From positions 11,800,001 through 11,864,000 of the forward strand of contig JARHVA010000006.1 of assembly GCA_037957365.1 (NCBI GenBank): a stretch of DNA of 64,000 nucleotides. Reading direction: 5' to 3'. Shown here piece by piece: positions 12,153-23,357 of this stretch (positions within the stretch are counted from its first letter, which is position 1; each line of letters opens with the position of its first letter). The position numbers and the translations under genes were made by a program. The notes beneath the pieces are model-generated. The model had not been told where the DNA came from. It saw nothing but the letters and a program-made list of their open reading frames with translations, and made no database searches. The DNA comes from Torreya grandis (lineage: Eukaryota; Streptophyta; Pinopsida; Cupressales; Taxaceae).

Positions 12153-15100
12153 TGTACCCAACACACCCCCATCTCTAAAAATAAAGACCCTTGTTCAAAT
12201 TCTAAAAATTTGTGCTATAAATTAAACATTCAACTTGATTAGGAACCAGTATTAAATATCTAGTGATGATCTAGTCTGTTAGCACATAATGTTTATTTTA
12301 CTTCATCTAATCTTGCTAATGTTTGATTCTTATGTTTTCATGTTGCAAGTTTAATGGGGTATCATTTATGAGAAAACTACCTAGGGGATTTGTAATTTAA
12401 TGATTAAATTGACTCTTTATTTTGAGTTACCCTTGGTCTTTAATCATCTAATTAGATCTATCTTTAAATCATGTTAAAAAGCTTTAGTCTAAGTATGTTA
12501 GCCTAGGTCTTTTTTTAAAATAATATTAAAATAAATGTGGGGTCAAAATTTACTAGGGATCACTTTATTATATTTTAAACTTAGTCTAAATATTTATCCT
12601 AAAACTTTAGTCTAAAAGCTTCATACTAAGTCTTATATTTCCTGAAGTTGCTAGTCTAGTCTATTGTTCACATGGGGTTGAACTTTACTTTTTATAGTCT
12701 CCAAAAAGATTATTTATTTTATTCTATTTTTTTCCCACAAAAACAAAATCAACCCAAATGCAATGGGTGTCAAGCTTGTAGGCAAAGCAAGATTCAAAAT
12801 TCAAGCACTTAGATCTACGATGCACATTAACTTACACACCACAAATCTAATAGTGTAAGATCAACATTAGAAATAAATAAATTTTAAAATAACCATGAGA
12901 GTGACAAGTGTCACTATTTAGGTAGATAGCCTAAATATATAATGGCATGAAGTAGAGTTCTTAAAGTTAAAAGACCCATGGAATGGCCCAAGAGTACCAA
13001 GTGGCAACATCTCAAGAGCTCAAACAACAAATTAATAGTCTACAGGATTTTCCTAGGGTTAACATGTCAATAGGCTAAAAGCCCCATAGAGCTACCAAGT
13101 GGCACAACATGATAATTTTATTTAATTTTAAAACTTAACTAAGTAATTTATTCGAAGGATTTTTTCCATGTTTATTAACATGAATAAAACCTTAGGTTAG
13201 ATTTTTGTCCTAAGTTCTTTTTTCAAAATACCTTAGTCTGAGTTTATTTACGCTAAGTCATTTTATGTTTGTGTTTGTAGGGAGTCCCAAGTAAATGACA
13301 AGTGTCAAGCTCACATGAAGCAAAGGCAAAGCATAAAGATCTATAGTGTGAATTAACTCGCACACTACATATCTAATGGTGCAAGATCAACATCAAAGAT
13401 AAAGGCTTTTGAAAGTAAATGCGAGGGTGATAAGTGTCACCATCACATGAGCATTTAATAAAGATATAATGGATCGAGATTAATGTTGATATTTCAATAA
13501 AGTGAGAGGGTGATTAGTGTCACCGTCATGGGGACCCTATCAGAGATCTAATGGTATGTATATCTAAGGATATAACCAAGTTGATAAAGATCTATAGAGT
13601 ATGATTGATCCATGCAATCATGATCAATAGTATGAGATTAATGTTGACATTTAAATGAAACTCAAAATGAATGTAGTAGTGATAAATGTTACAACCATAG
13701 AGGATGGATAGAGCAATGGCATTTAACTTCCTGGCTCAAGATCAACGAACCATGTTGATTCATGAAAATAAATCAAATGGTGTGAGATCAATGAGACTTT
13801 TTAAAGGTCTTGGAGCTAGTAGAAAATTGACACTTGGCATGATCTCATGATCTTAAAAGTAATAATTGACTTTGATCTCATTTAAATAAAGCACAAAGTA
13901 GGGACATGTGTTTAAAGGAAATAATGGTCATATTTTAATTAAATGGACAGATCAATATGGACATTACTACATGGACACAACACATTAGATTATAGACTAG
14001 TGAAGAACACATGAGTCTTAGACTTAATCTAGCTAGTGAATATAAAAAGGAAGTTCTAGGAGTAGAACAAGAGAAGATTGTAGGTACTCAGGCATCTCAA
14101 AGATTAAGTTGACATAACATATTATTTTAAGATAAAGACCTTGAAAATCCTTCAAAGGAATTTTCTATTCTATAAAGGTAGGGGTAACATGTAATGCACA
14201 GTAACAAGAAGTTAGTGCCCGTTAAGTAATGATTTTGGTTCTAAGGCATTGGTAAAGGGGAACTTGTCCTTAACACATGTCTAAGTTCTATTAGAAATGG
14301 ATAAACTAAAGTATTTGATAAGTTGTTCTCATAACTTATAAAAGAAAGTATATATTTATAAATATAGTTTCATGTAGTTTAAGCTTCAATTGTAACAAAA
14401 ATCCCTTCTTTCTGCACATGCACATGTTGCATAGCTTTTGCAAGGGCTAACTTAAACTCATGACTGTAAGAAGACTCTTATATAGTTTTGACCATAATTA
14501 GAACTCAAGTTTTGGCTATCACATGTAATGACTTTTCATGGGCTTGGAGGATGAGGTGACCCCTTCCCCAAGCCTATTTAAATAATTGTAATCCACTAGT
14601 TGGAGAGTTGGGGGAAGTTTCAATATACAAGAGCAGAAGCAATTTTGATTATCAATAAATGTGTTTGTGTATTCTCTTCCAATTTTTGTGTGATTAGGCT
14701 TATCTTTTTGGTTGCATGATTCAATAATTCTTAGTGTGTAAAATCTATGATGAATTATTTATTATCCTGATTGATATGATAGTCTTAGATGTGCAAAATA
14801 TATTGAAAGATTAGCAAATTATATTGATTATTGGTAATTAAATTGATTGATTCATAATTATGAATGTGTATGATTGATTCTTTTATGTAGTTTTCTATGT
14901 GTGTACAAAATCTACCTTAGATACCTCATTATCCTAAGCCATAATCTCCTAATTAAAGGTGCACAAAAGATACTCTAAAAGGGGAAACCTTTGACTTAGG
15001 CTTGTGAGTGTCCTATATCAGTATTACCTTAGACTTTTAAACTATGTTTGACTATGTGTATATAATATCTACTTGTAGTAGGAATTAATTTTTAAATCAC

Positions 15101-15419
15101 TTGTCCATGTAGAAACTAGCCAGAGAGGTGATTCCTAAAAACCATAGAGTATTCTTATATACCTTACCCTTCCCTCTTTTCTAAGTTTTTTTTATATCTA
15201 CCCACTTTAGATTAGCAACCAGCCACCAATACAACTCCCATAGGAATTTACTACCCTTTAGAGATCACACTTCCATCCAAAAATCTTATCAACAACCTAC
15301 TTGACCTACTAACTATTCCATTACTAGGTTATTCCAACCGCATACTTGTAACTCATGCCCTAGAGTGGAGTATACTTCCATTAAAATCCTAAAATATTAG
15401 AGGATACCTCATTGACTAT
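12153..15419 (+). repeat. 3' LTR of element A
   Basis: Direct repeat of 1961-5213, with the TATA box at 14041-14050 and the same internal duplication (units near 12811 and 13337). It ends next to the GGTGT target duplication at 15420-15424. Confidence 0.85.
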
Positions 15420-17210
15420 GGTGTATATAAAATTCACATAAATAGATGGGATCTTGAATATTCATGAGAACCAGATCTCAATAGAAAGAGAATTCAATGT
15501 TTTAGACCTCACCTTCTAAGTGAAAAAGCCCAAGTTTGAAGACTAAAAGTGCTGACTCATCAACATCATCTTGATAGAAAATCCCTAGATGGTTAATGTG
15601 GGCCTTGACTTGATGGACCATGAATTGGAGCAACTATGAAGGTTACTATTGAGATATAAATGCATGATTACCTAGGCCTATGGGGACCTTAAGGTATTCA
15701 AATTTAGAGTAATTACTCACACTATCCCCGTAAAGCCTAGCCAAAAACCCTTTCGGCAAAGATAGAGGTTGGTAAACTCAATCTTGGAGCCTTTTATACA
15801 TAAGGAAATTCATAAGCTACTTTCAGCAAGGATAGTTTTCCTAGTCTGCCACTCTAGCTAGGTGGCCAACCTGGTCCTTGTGTGAAATAAGAATGGATAA
15901 ATATACTTTTGTGTGGACTTTTGAGATTTTAATAGAGCCCCAGATAAAGAAAATTAAACATTACCCTCCCTTGATGAGGTGATCTAAATGGTGATTGGAT
16001 CTCAAATGATGTCCTTTTTAGATGGTTTTTCTAAGTACAACTAGGTCCTAATCAACCCCATAGATATAACTAAGACTGCTTTCACCACCAAGTGGAGCAC
16101 ATTTTATTATAAATAAATAGATTTTAGGTTGATCAACACTAGTGCCACTTTCCAAAGGGCCGTGGACTTTACTTTTTAAGGACTAATAGGTAAATGTATA
16201 CTAATCTATATGTATGACCTAACTATATTTTCAAAATATAGGTCAAATCATGTGCACCACTTAGAAAGGGTATTTGAAAGATGTAGAAGATATGGTAATT
16301 ACCTAAACCCAAAGAAGAGTGTGTTCAATGTCATCAAAGGTAAATTTATTGATCACATTATCACAAAATAAGTTATTGCTTCAACCCTAAAAGGGAATAT
16401 GTAATTTTTAAACTACCTTTACCTAATAGTAAGAATGAATATAATTCCTTATTTGGGAAAATCAACTTTGTGCATAAATTTATTTTTGGATTTCTTGAAA
16501 TAGTAAAACCCTTAAATGTAATGTTGAAACAAGATGTAAAAGTGGAATGTCATATGAAATCAAATAAGGCTTTTAAAGATATTAAATACACTTTTATGCA
16601 ATCCCCAATCCTCATCAGCCTAGATTATACACAATATTTCTATATCTATCCCTTTGATTTAGAGCACACCATTATCACTTGCCTCACCCAAATATTAGAA
16701 GGAGAAGAATACCACATTGATTTTATGAGCACTAACCTTAGAGATGTTGATCTCATATATTCTACCCTAGACAAGAATGCCTATGCCTTGGTCAAGGTGA
16801 TGAATAAATTTAGACATAACATCCTCTAGAAAAAAGTACACTCTATTGTCCCAAACTTAGCTACAAAATAGATGTTGGGGCATAATGATCTTGGAAAAAG
16901 AAGAGGCCAATGGATGAAAAAATTACAATAATATGACTTGCAAATCAAGTTGGTCAAATTGTTTAGAGGGAAAGGCCTTACTCAACTAATAATAGAGATA
17001 GAGCCAAGTGTGATAGTACACAAAGTAGACCAAAAGAGGGTACTACAATCATCTTGGTATGCCCCTATCATGTACTTTATACTCTATGTAAATGCACCTC
17101 CAAGAATCAACCACACATAAAGGGGGCCCTCTAATTGAATTTTACACAATAAATGTTGAAGAAGAGGTTCTCTTCAGAAGGAACCATAAAGGAATTATTT
17201 TAATATTTTT
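15420..17210 (+). pseudogene. Element B, right fragment: RT, RNase H and start of integrase
   Basis: The coding homology interrupted at 1960 resumes here. RT landmarks are KPFRQRQRLVNSI near 15755-15795, MMSFLDGFSKYN near 16005-16040, and an active site near 16200 reading ILIYMYDLTIFSK (Y-x-D-D degraded to YMYD). The linked RNase H is open at 16470-16829, with QYFYIYPFDLEHTI and YHIDFMSTNLRDVDLIYS blocks. Then 16938-17120 covers the linker to integrase. Recognisable homology stops near 17210, before the integrase core, so B is truncated on the right. It belongs to the same subgroup as A but is clearly a separate copy. Confidence 0.75.
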
Positions 17211-19811
17211 CTGTTCATTTTATTAATAAAAAATAACTTACTAAAAATAGAAATGATATAGGGTTTTAAATAATAATACATGTGATGGGGGGTGTGCACC
17301 ATTGGTCTAACAAGGTGTGAGCTCCTTTTTGGCTAGGAAAGATGACCTGCACAACAAAGATAACTTAGACAAGATTGGATTAATAAGATAGGTGGGTGGA
17401 CTGCCTAATACAAGATTAGTTCCAAGAAGTAGTACACTTATTTAGAGGGATGTCAGTCCACTATTTTTATGCAATCAAGTGGATGATATAATAAGATAAA
17501 CTATAATAAAACATGTGATAAGATTATGAAAATAAAATGAAACAAATCAATCTAATGTATATATATTATTAGAATGTTCATTCCAATATGCTATGGCTAA
17601 GTCTTCTTATTCTTGAATTGCTTCTCATTATTTGGTGATGGTTTCTTGAGTTGGGCAAAGATAATCATGTAGAGTCCTTTCATCATTGAATAATGGGTGA
17701 GGGACTATGGGTAAGTTATGAATTGAAACCACATCATGTATAACACCAAACAAGGTCATCTATAGACAATAATTCATGATTTCATGACTTAGAAATAGTA
17801 AATTTGAAATACTTAAGGTTATTAATCTAGTCTCAAGTTATAGATAAATAAAAACATAGGGATTGATGTCGATTATTTTAGAATCGGTATCAATTAGGTA
17901 ATCGATGCTGATATAGAAAGAATCATGGTTGATCTTTACAGTGGGTCCTAAAATATTTAGTAAAGCACCTAAGAAGGGATTTTATAGATTCTCAAAGGTT
18001 TCTAGACTAGTCACTAGTTTATCTAAATAGATTTATGATAGTAAACAAAACATAAATTAATAATGAAATAATATGAAACCATTAAAATACATAACACTTT
18101 ACAAAATTTTCCTATGTTGCAGAGAAATATCTCATTGACAGGGATGTGATTAGCTTTGGACATAACATGGATAGACTGAAACAAGGATGGTGTTCTTTCA
18201 TAGTGCTCTAGGAAAATTTTATCATCATTCTAGTGTGCAAAAATTAGGATCCTTGACCCTGAGGTTGTACTAGATATAAATAAATGTCGATCCTAACAAG
18301 ATCAATGATGATCATGGGAAACATTAACAATTCAGTCTAATTTTAAATTATTGGTTCTAACAACTCAAGATCACAGATTAAACTTGGTCCAAATTGGTTT
18401 TTAATGGGGATCAAGTATGGAGAGGTTGTTATGGAGGTTAAAACAACTTACCCTTAATAATCTTAGGGATATTTTAATAGGATTTAGGGATGTTTAACTA
18501 ATTACCTAGGTAAAATGGTAATTAACTAAATTATTTACACAGTTTAAGATGGTAAATAATAAAACTATATTACCTAGCATAAGAAATGTAGGTAATAGGT
18601 AAGACACATTTATTCATAATAAAGTGGTGTAAATTTATAGTGTCTACATTTTCCCCTTTTACTTGAGTATTTTGTGATAACTTAATGCAAGACAAAAACT
18701 AGGATGGGTCTAATGCCCCAAGTTTTAATGTGAGGAGGTATTCACCCTCAAAATAGAAGCTAGTGAAGGATAAGGAGATGCAGACAAGTTTGAAAGTGAC
18801 ATGGTAATGGATAGAGTAGATATAAAATGAGCATCAAATACATAAGGATAAACATGAAGTATAATGTTGCACTAATAAGATATAGGATATCTTGAATAAG
18901 AATTCCCTAAGGCAAACATGTAATGGATTCCTATAACTAAGAACATGTAGGCTCTATAAAAGGTAGTCAAGAGGGAAAAGGATAGGATAGGTTGACCAAA
19001 GCATTTAGTGTGCTTGGTCCGTGTGTGCTACCTAGGGACACAATACCCTCAAGATGAGGTGCATTTTTAGGATACATAAGGGATAGACATTAAAATAAAT
19101 GTAGACCTCTCAAAGGTTTTGGGACCATTAGGGGCATATATTAAAAAGCTAATAATGTTGGGTAATAAAGGATAGGATAATTTTAATAAAGGATAACTTA
19201 AGTGGCTTTGGAACATGGATATAAGGATGCAAGAGATTTGCAAGTAGTGTAAAGGAGCCTAAAATAGACCAAATCACCATCAATCCAATGGATTGATATT
19301 GATTATGAATGAATCAACATCAATCATGAAAGAATTGATGATTATCCAAAATGGATATAAATAGGTTTTCAAATGGCTTTGGTGCTCATTTTGTAAACAA
19401 GATCATGTGAGTTGAGCCAGAGCTAAAAAATTGACACTTGTCAATGGATTTGAGTGAGATATACATGATGGAGGCTAGTGAGAATGGAAGAAGAAGATGA
19501 TGATCTCATGACAAGGTATGGATAACTTATTTATGGTGTTTTATATGGAATTTTGAACTAGCTTAGGGTAGGGTTCTAGGATTATTAGGGTTTTTAAGGG
19601 ATTAACATCGATCCTAAGAGGATCGATACTGACTCCTTGATGATCGACCACTGATTAGTCAGAGATTGACATCAATTTGATGATTGGTGATGATTAATAC
19701 CAATCATGATTGATCTAGTAAGGTTTGATGCTAATTCGTAAGGGTTAAGAAAAACTTAAAGGATGGGATTAATAATTATAAAACTAAATTAATTTAGGGG
19801 AATATGGGATT
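17211..19811. other. Unassigned DNA with GATTGATATTGA-type words
   Basis: No domain is recognisable. Short imperfect repeats of the words ATCGAT, CATCAATC and GATTGAT cluster at 17859-17915, 19271-19345 and 19606-19735. They look like degenerate minisatellite sequence. No LTR pair for this stretch is seen in the window. Confidence 0.45.
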
Positions 19812-20160
19812 GCAAGAATGTGTGCTATTAATGATGTAGATCAAGTTCCACCTTTAATATAGAAAATTAAAAAGGTCATGAAAGATGTAAATTGGGATCA
19901 TCTTGAGGTAGTAGGCTTGGGAAGATTACACCACTATCATTAGGTACATTGGGATCAAAATCTAATAGTGGCACTGTTAGAATAATGGGATCCAGATGTA
20001 GGAACTTTTTATCTCCCAAAAGGGGAGATGACTGAGACCCTAAATGAAATTTACAAGATACTCTAGCTTCCTATAAAGGTGATGAGATCAACCCAATAGA
20101 TGAGAGAAGATGGGTAGATGTTTTGACATGGTTATATAGGGATGATGCTATGGATATTTG
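19812..20160 (+). pseudogene. Plant mobile domain (PMD, MAIN-like) gene, N-terminal part
   Basis: One frame runs from about 19812 with a few stops. It reads, in order, GLGRLHHYH, WDQNLIVALLE, WDPDVGTFYLPKG and LPKGEMTETLNEIYKIL (the last at about 20010-20062). The F-x-L-P-x-G-E-M-T-x-T-L-x-(D/E) block is the hallmark of the plant mobile domain (Pfam PF10536 family). That domain occurs in Arabidopsis MAIN and MAIL1 and also as a passenger in transposons. After a one-base shift near 20075 the frame continues ERRWVDVLTWLYRDDAMD to about 20157. The coding signal then stops and resumes at 22146. Whether this was a host gene or a transposon passenger cannot be decided here. Confidence 0.75.
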
Positions 20161-22145
20161 ATCCATAAACTCTACACTAATTTTAGAGCACAAAAGAAGT
20201 TTACCTTAGATCCTTAAAAGGTAATTTATTAAATACCAAAACTAATCTACAAAAATAATCAAATTTAAATAAAAATAATGCAATAATACCAATAACACTA
20301 CAAAAAAGTTGATTATGGAGTTTGACAATGCCTACATCTCTGGGTTCACAAATTAGCTGAACCAATTCATTATAAAAATGTTTGCAAGTACAAGGCAAAC
20401 CTTGTAGCATAATAATGAATCCACATGTTCTGACCTTTGAAGAATCTCAATACTCTCTAATAGTTTCTTCACTTTCCCAAAACACCTCTAAAAGTGTATG
20501 TTTGGCCCTTTAAAAATTGGAACTCTTTGAACAGATTCTCCACTTTCCTGAAACACAGCTCTAGATGATCTCTACCCAAAAATCATGATTCAAGGAATTA
20601 AAATCAGAAACAAATGGCCTCAAATCCAAACACTCAACATATATTTGGAACTATCTCAGAGTCTAGAATATTTCACTAGTTCACTCTGAAGTCTAGAAAT
20701 GAGTTTAGGTGCCTCAAAATGGAGGTAGAGTGAAACTGGTCCTTATGCCTTAGTACAATTCCATGAGGACCAAAACTCACAATTCTATGAAATCTATCAA
20801 AAAATGTCTTTCTAATATTAACTTTTCTAGAGTATTACTCTCAAACCAAAAATCATAATTTGAGGTTCCCAAAATACTCCTTAAGTATCCAAGATGCTTC
20901 ACTTTATCTACCAAAATGTATTGCTTAGCTTTGTTTTCCAAACCCGTAAAGCCATCCCAAAAGTGATGCTTAAGATTTTAACTCAAAAGACATTATTTAA
21001 ATTTGTATTCAAAATATGATGCCATGAAAATGCACCTTGATTACTTTATATATTGCTCAAGCTCATGTCCCACATGGTGGGAAAGCTTATCTCTTTACCA
21101 AAATTGGATGGGTCAAATCCGTAGGCAATGCTTTGGTTATTATCCTCGTTCATTATCCCACATGGATAGGATATGACATGGATTTTCCATTTTAAACCAT
21201 ATATACTTGATAGTAAATAATGCCTAAGCTTAGGTATTTGTCATATGATTCAACCCTCTAACAGTCTTCATGGTATTTGGCATATTATTTAGGCTTGGAC
21301 GTAATACATTGGCATTTAACTTGGTTGGCACAGGCTCCATGGTAATTGTCTTGAACATTGTGTTTCAAAATTTATGGTAGAATGAACATTGATTCCTCTA
21401 TGATAAACATGGTCCATCATGTAAGTTTTTGGCAATTGTGTTAAATTTAAACCTAGACTGTGGTATGTAATCTGTGGTGGATATGTCTCGACCACCCCAA
21501 CTTAGTTCCATCAACCCAACTCAGAAGGTAGCCCAAATCAACAAATGTCATGGTGGTAGGGCACCCTTTCATGAAAAAAGTGGACTCCACTGGCTATTAT
21601 CCCCATATCTATCCTTTAACACCATTAATATACCTATCAAAGATGAAGATGCAAAACTAAAACAAACCTAAACTTTTACTTAGACTGGATGCCACATGTC
21701 ACTACATCACTAGTCCACTTGGAAAGCTAAAATTATGCCACATGCCATGTCACGTTAATACCACATCATCCACATCACTTTATTTCGACATCATTATTTT
21801 GACCAAGTTTTACCACAACTTTGACTGGTCATAACTTTCGCATATAGACTTGAAATTGGTCCATTCAAAATGCATCAAAAAGCTTATGATGAGCTCTACA
21901 CTATGGAACTAGATTTATAACATTACATGATGGTTGTTTTTTCTAGTTGACCATATTTGACTCCTATTGACTTGATTTGACTAAAAATTTGACTAGCTAC
22001 ATAAGGAGCATATGAGCTCCATTTCTAGTGTTCTGCATACCATCAAAAATATCTTGATGATCTCTATACAATGGTGTAAGTTTTAGTCTGATTCAAGACC
22101 TCCGAATTGACCTTTGAATCAATATTAGTTTCATAATAAGGGTTT
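20161..22145. other. About 2 kb of unrelated DNA splitting the PMD gene
   Basis: No open frame or known domain. It contains a stretch near 21820-21860 (GGTCATAACTTTCGCATATAG) resembling sequence common in plant LTRs, and a near-repeat TTC(A/T)CTTTCC around 20460-20545. It may be a solo LTR, another insertion or a degenerate intron. No clean terminal repeat or target duplication was found. The PMD family normally has continuous sequence here, so the block separates two parts of one domain. Confidence 0.5.
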
Positions 22146-22935
22146 TTAGTTTTAAGGCATTATATGATTGAGCCTAGGATGGGAAATGGGTAATGACCAT
22201 GTTGAAGTTGTCCATCTCTTACCATGCATTTCTGGACTCAAGTGGATGGAGGTTCTCATAGATCCTAAGAAGGGTGCTTACAAATATGTGGGAGAACTAG
22301 ATAGTATTTGCATAGGCACCGACCTTACTAGCAGAAATATACAAGGAGTTGTGGGGGTGGAGGATGTGGTGGTGGTATGGGATAGATGTTACCTATGTGT
22401 TATAGTGTTGGTCATATGAGTACATCCAAGTAGTATAGCCACTAGGGCTACCGTGGATGGGTTGGAACCAATTTACTTTTAGTGTTGGTTTTTTAAGATG
22501 GAGGGATGACTTTGCACATCCACATGAAGATAGGAGAGTTTGAGATTTAGTTTTTTATAGATAGGTGATATAAGAGTTAGAGGAGGATGAGGTTATATGG
22601 AGGCCTTAAATTAGATTACTTGCATGGCTAGGGATGGAGATGGAGTTGGTGGTAAGATAACAAGATAGGTGGTTATAGGGGAGATGCCTAGATCATGTGG
22701 ATATTTTTATGTTGGGGTGCATATGGTGATAATTTGGGATATGATAAGATATACCTGAGGTACCTCAAATATACAGGAGATATGAATTAGAGGCAGAGCT
22801 ACCCAAGCCATAGGTTATAGGGCGAGAGTATCTAACTGAGGAGGAGATAAAGGGGGAGGAGATAGATGATGCTCGAGAGATAAAGGCATATTTATTATTG
22901 TTGGTGGATCAACATGGAGGGGGAGAGGAGAGTGT
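22146..22935 (+). pseudogene. Plant mobile domain (PMD, MAIN-like) gene, C-terminal part
   Basis: Reading across two frame changes, the order of landmarks matches the C-terminal half of PMD proteins. They are NDHVEVVHLLPCISGLK; then LTLLAEIYKELWG near 22324-22362; CWSYEYI at about 22405-22425 (family: L-W-x-(W/Y)-E); FLRWRDDFAHPHEDRRV near 22488-22538; ELEEDEVIWRP near 22576-22607; GRCLDHVDIFMLGCIW near 22683-22730; DIPEVPQIYRRYELEAELP near 22752-22812; and an acidic YLTEEEIKGEEIDDAREI tail near 22838-22891. Stops are few for this window. Together with 19812-20160 it covers most of the domain. Element E is inserted about 0.4 kb downstream. Confidence 0.75.
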
Positions 22936-22980
22936 GGTTTACTAGAGGTGAGAAATGGAAGATGTGAAGATGGAGAATGC

Positions 22981-23292
22981 AGAGGCTAAAGGAAGAGATG
23001 GGGAGGGTAATGGGGATATACAAGCTAATATGGTAGAGAGGGATACATCCAAGGCATAATATTCTAAAGTTATTTTTGAATGAGACCAAATATAGGCATA
23101 AATAATAGATATATAAAGGTGATATTATGTATTTACAGAGGCTAAAGGAAGAGATGGGGAGGGTAATGGGGATATACAAGCTAATATGATAGAGAGGGAT
23201 ACATCCAAGGCATAATATTCTAAAGTTATTTTTGAATGAGACCAAATATAGGCATAAATAATAGATATATAAGGGTGATATTATGTATTTAA
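22981..23292 (+). repeat. 156-bp tandem duplication, two nearly identical copies
   Basis: Copy one is 22981-23136 and copy two 23137-23292. I see only two base differences between them (a G/A near 23031/23187 and an A/G near 23117/23273). The unit is 52 codons long, so it does not disturb reading frame, and it follows the acidic tail of the PMD remnant. The near identity means the duplication is much younger than the surrounding decay. Confidence 0.9.
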
Positions 23293-23357
23293 TAAGAGTT
23301 ATGATGTGGCATGCTGAGCATGGGACAAATATCATGATCAACATGAGAGGCTTCAAG

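Larger units (their letters stand above)
1961..15419 (+). mobile_element. Element A: nested Tat-branch Ty3/gypsy LTR retrotransposon
   Basis: Full-length decayed element of about 13.5 kb with direct LTRs at 1961-5213 and 12153-15419. It is flanked by an exact GGTGT duplication (1956-1960 and 15420-15424). Joining the two flanks restores continuous homology to a related element (B), so the insertion is well supported. Internal order on + is gag, protease, extra RNase H, RT, RNase H, integrase. All frames are broken by many stops. The placement of the extra RNase H before RT matches a Tat subgroup I recall from other plants. No clear primer binding site is visible after 5213. A polypurine tract occurs at 11323-11336, about 0.8 kb upstream of the 3' LTR instead of next to it. 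Confidence 0.85.

Noticed and set aside
20161..22145. Spliceosomal intron within the PMD gene
   Set aside because: Possible, but the coding edges do not meet clear GT and AG sites in frame and the block contains LTR-like sequence. An insertion is at least as likely.
22895..23356. A 153-codon frame on minus with an internal repeat
   Set aside because: It is the reverse side of the PMD gene tail and the 156-bp duplication. Its hydrophobic sequence comes from the purine-rich opposite strand.
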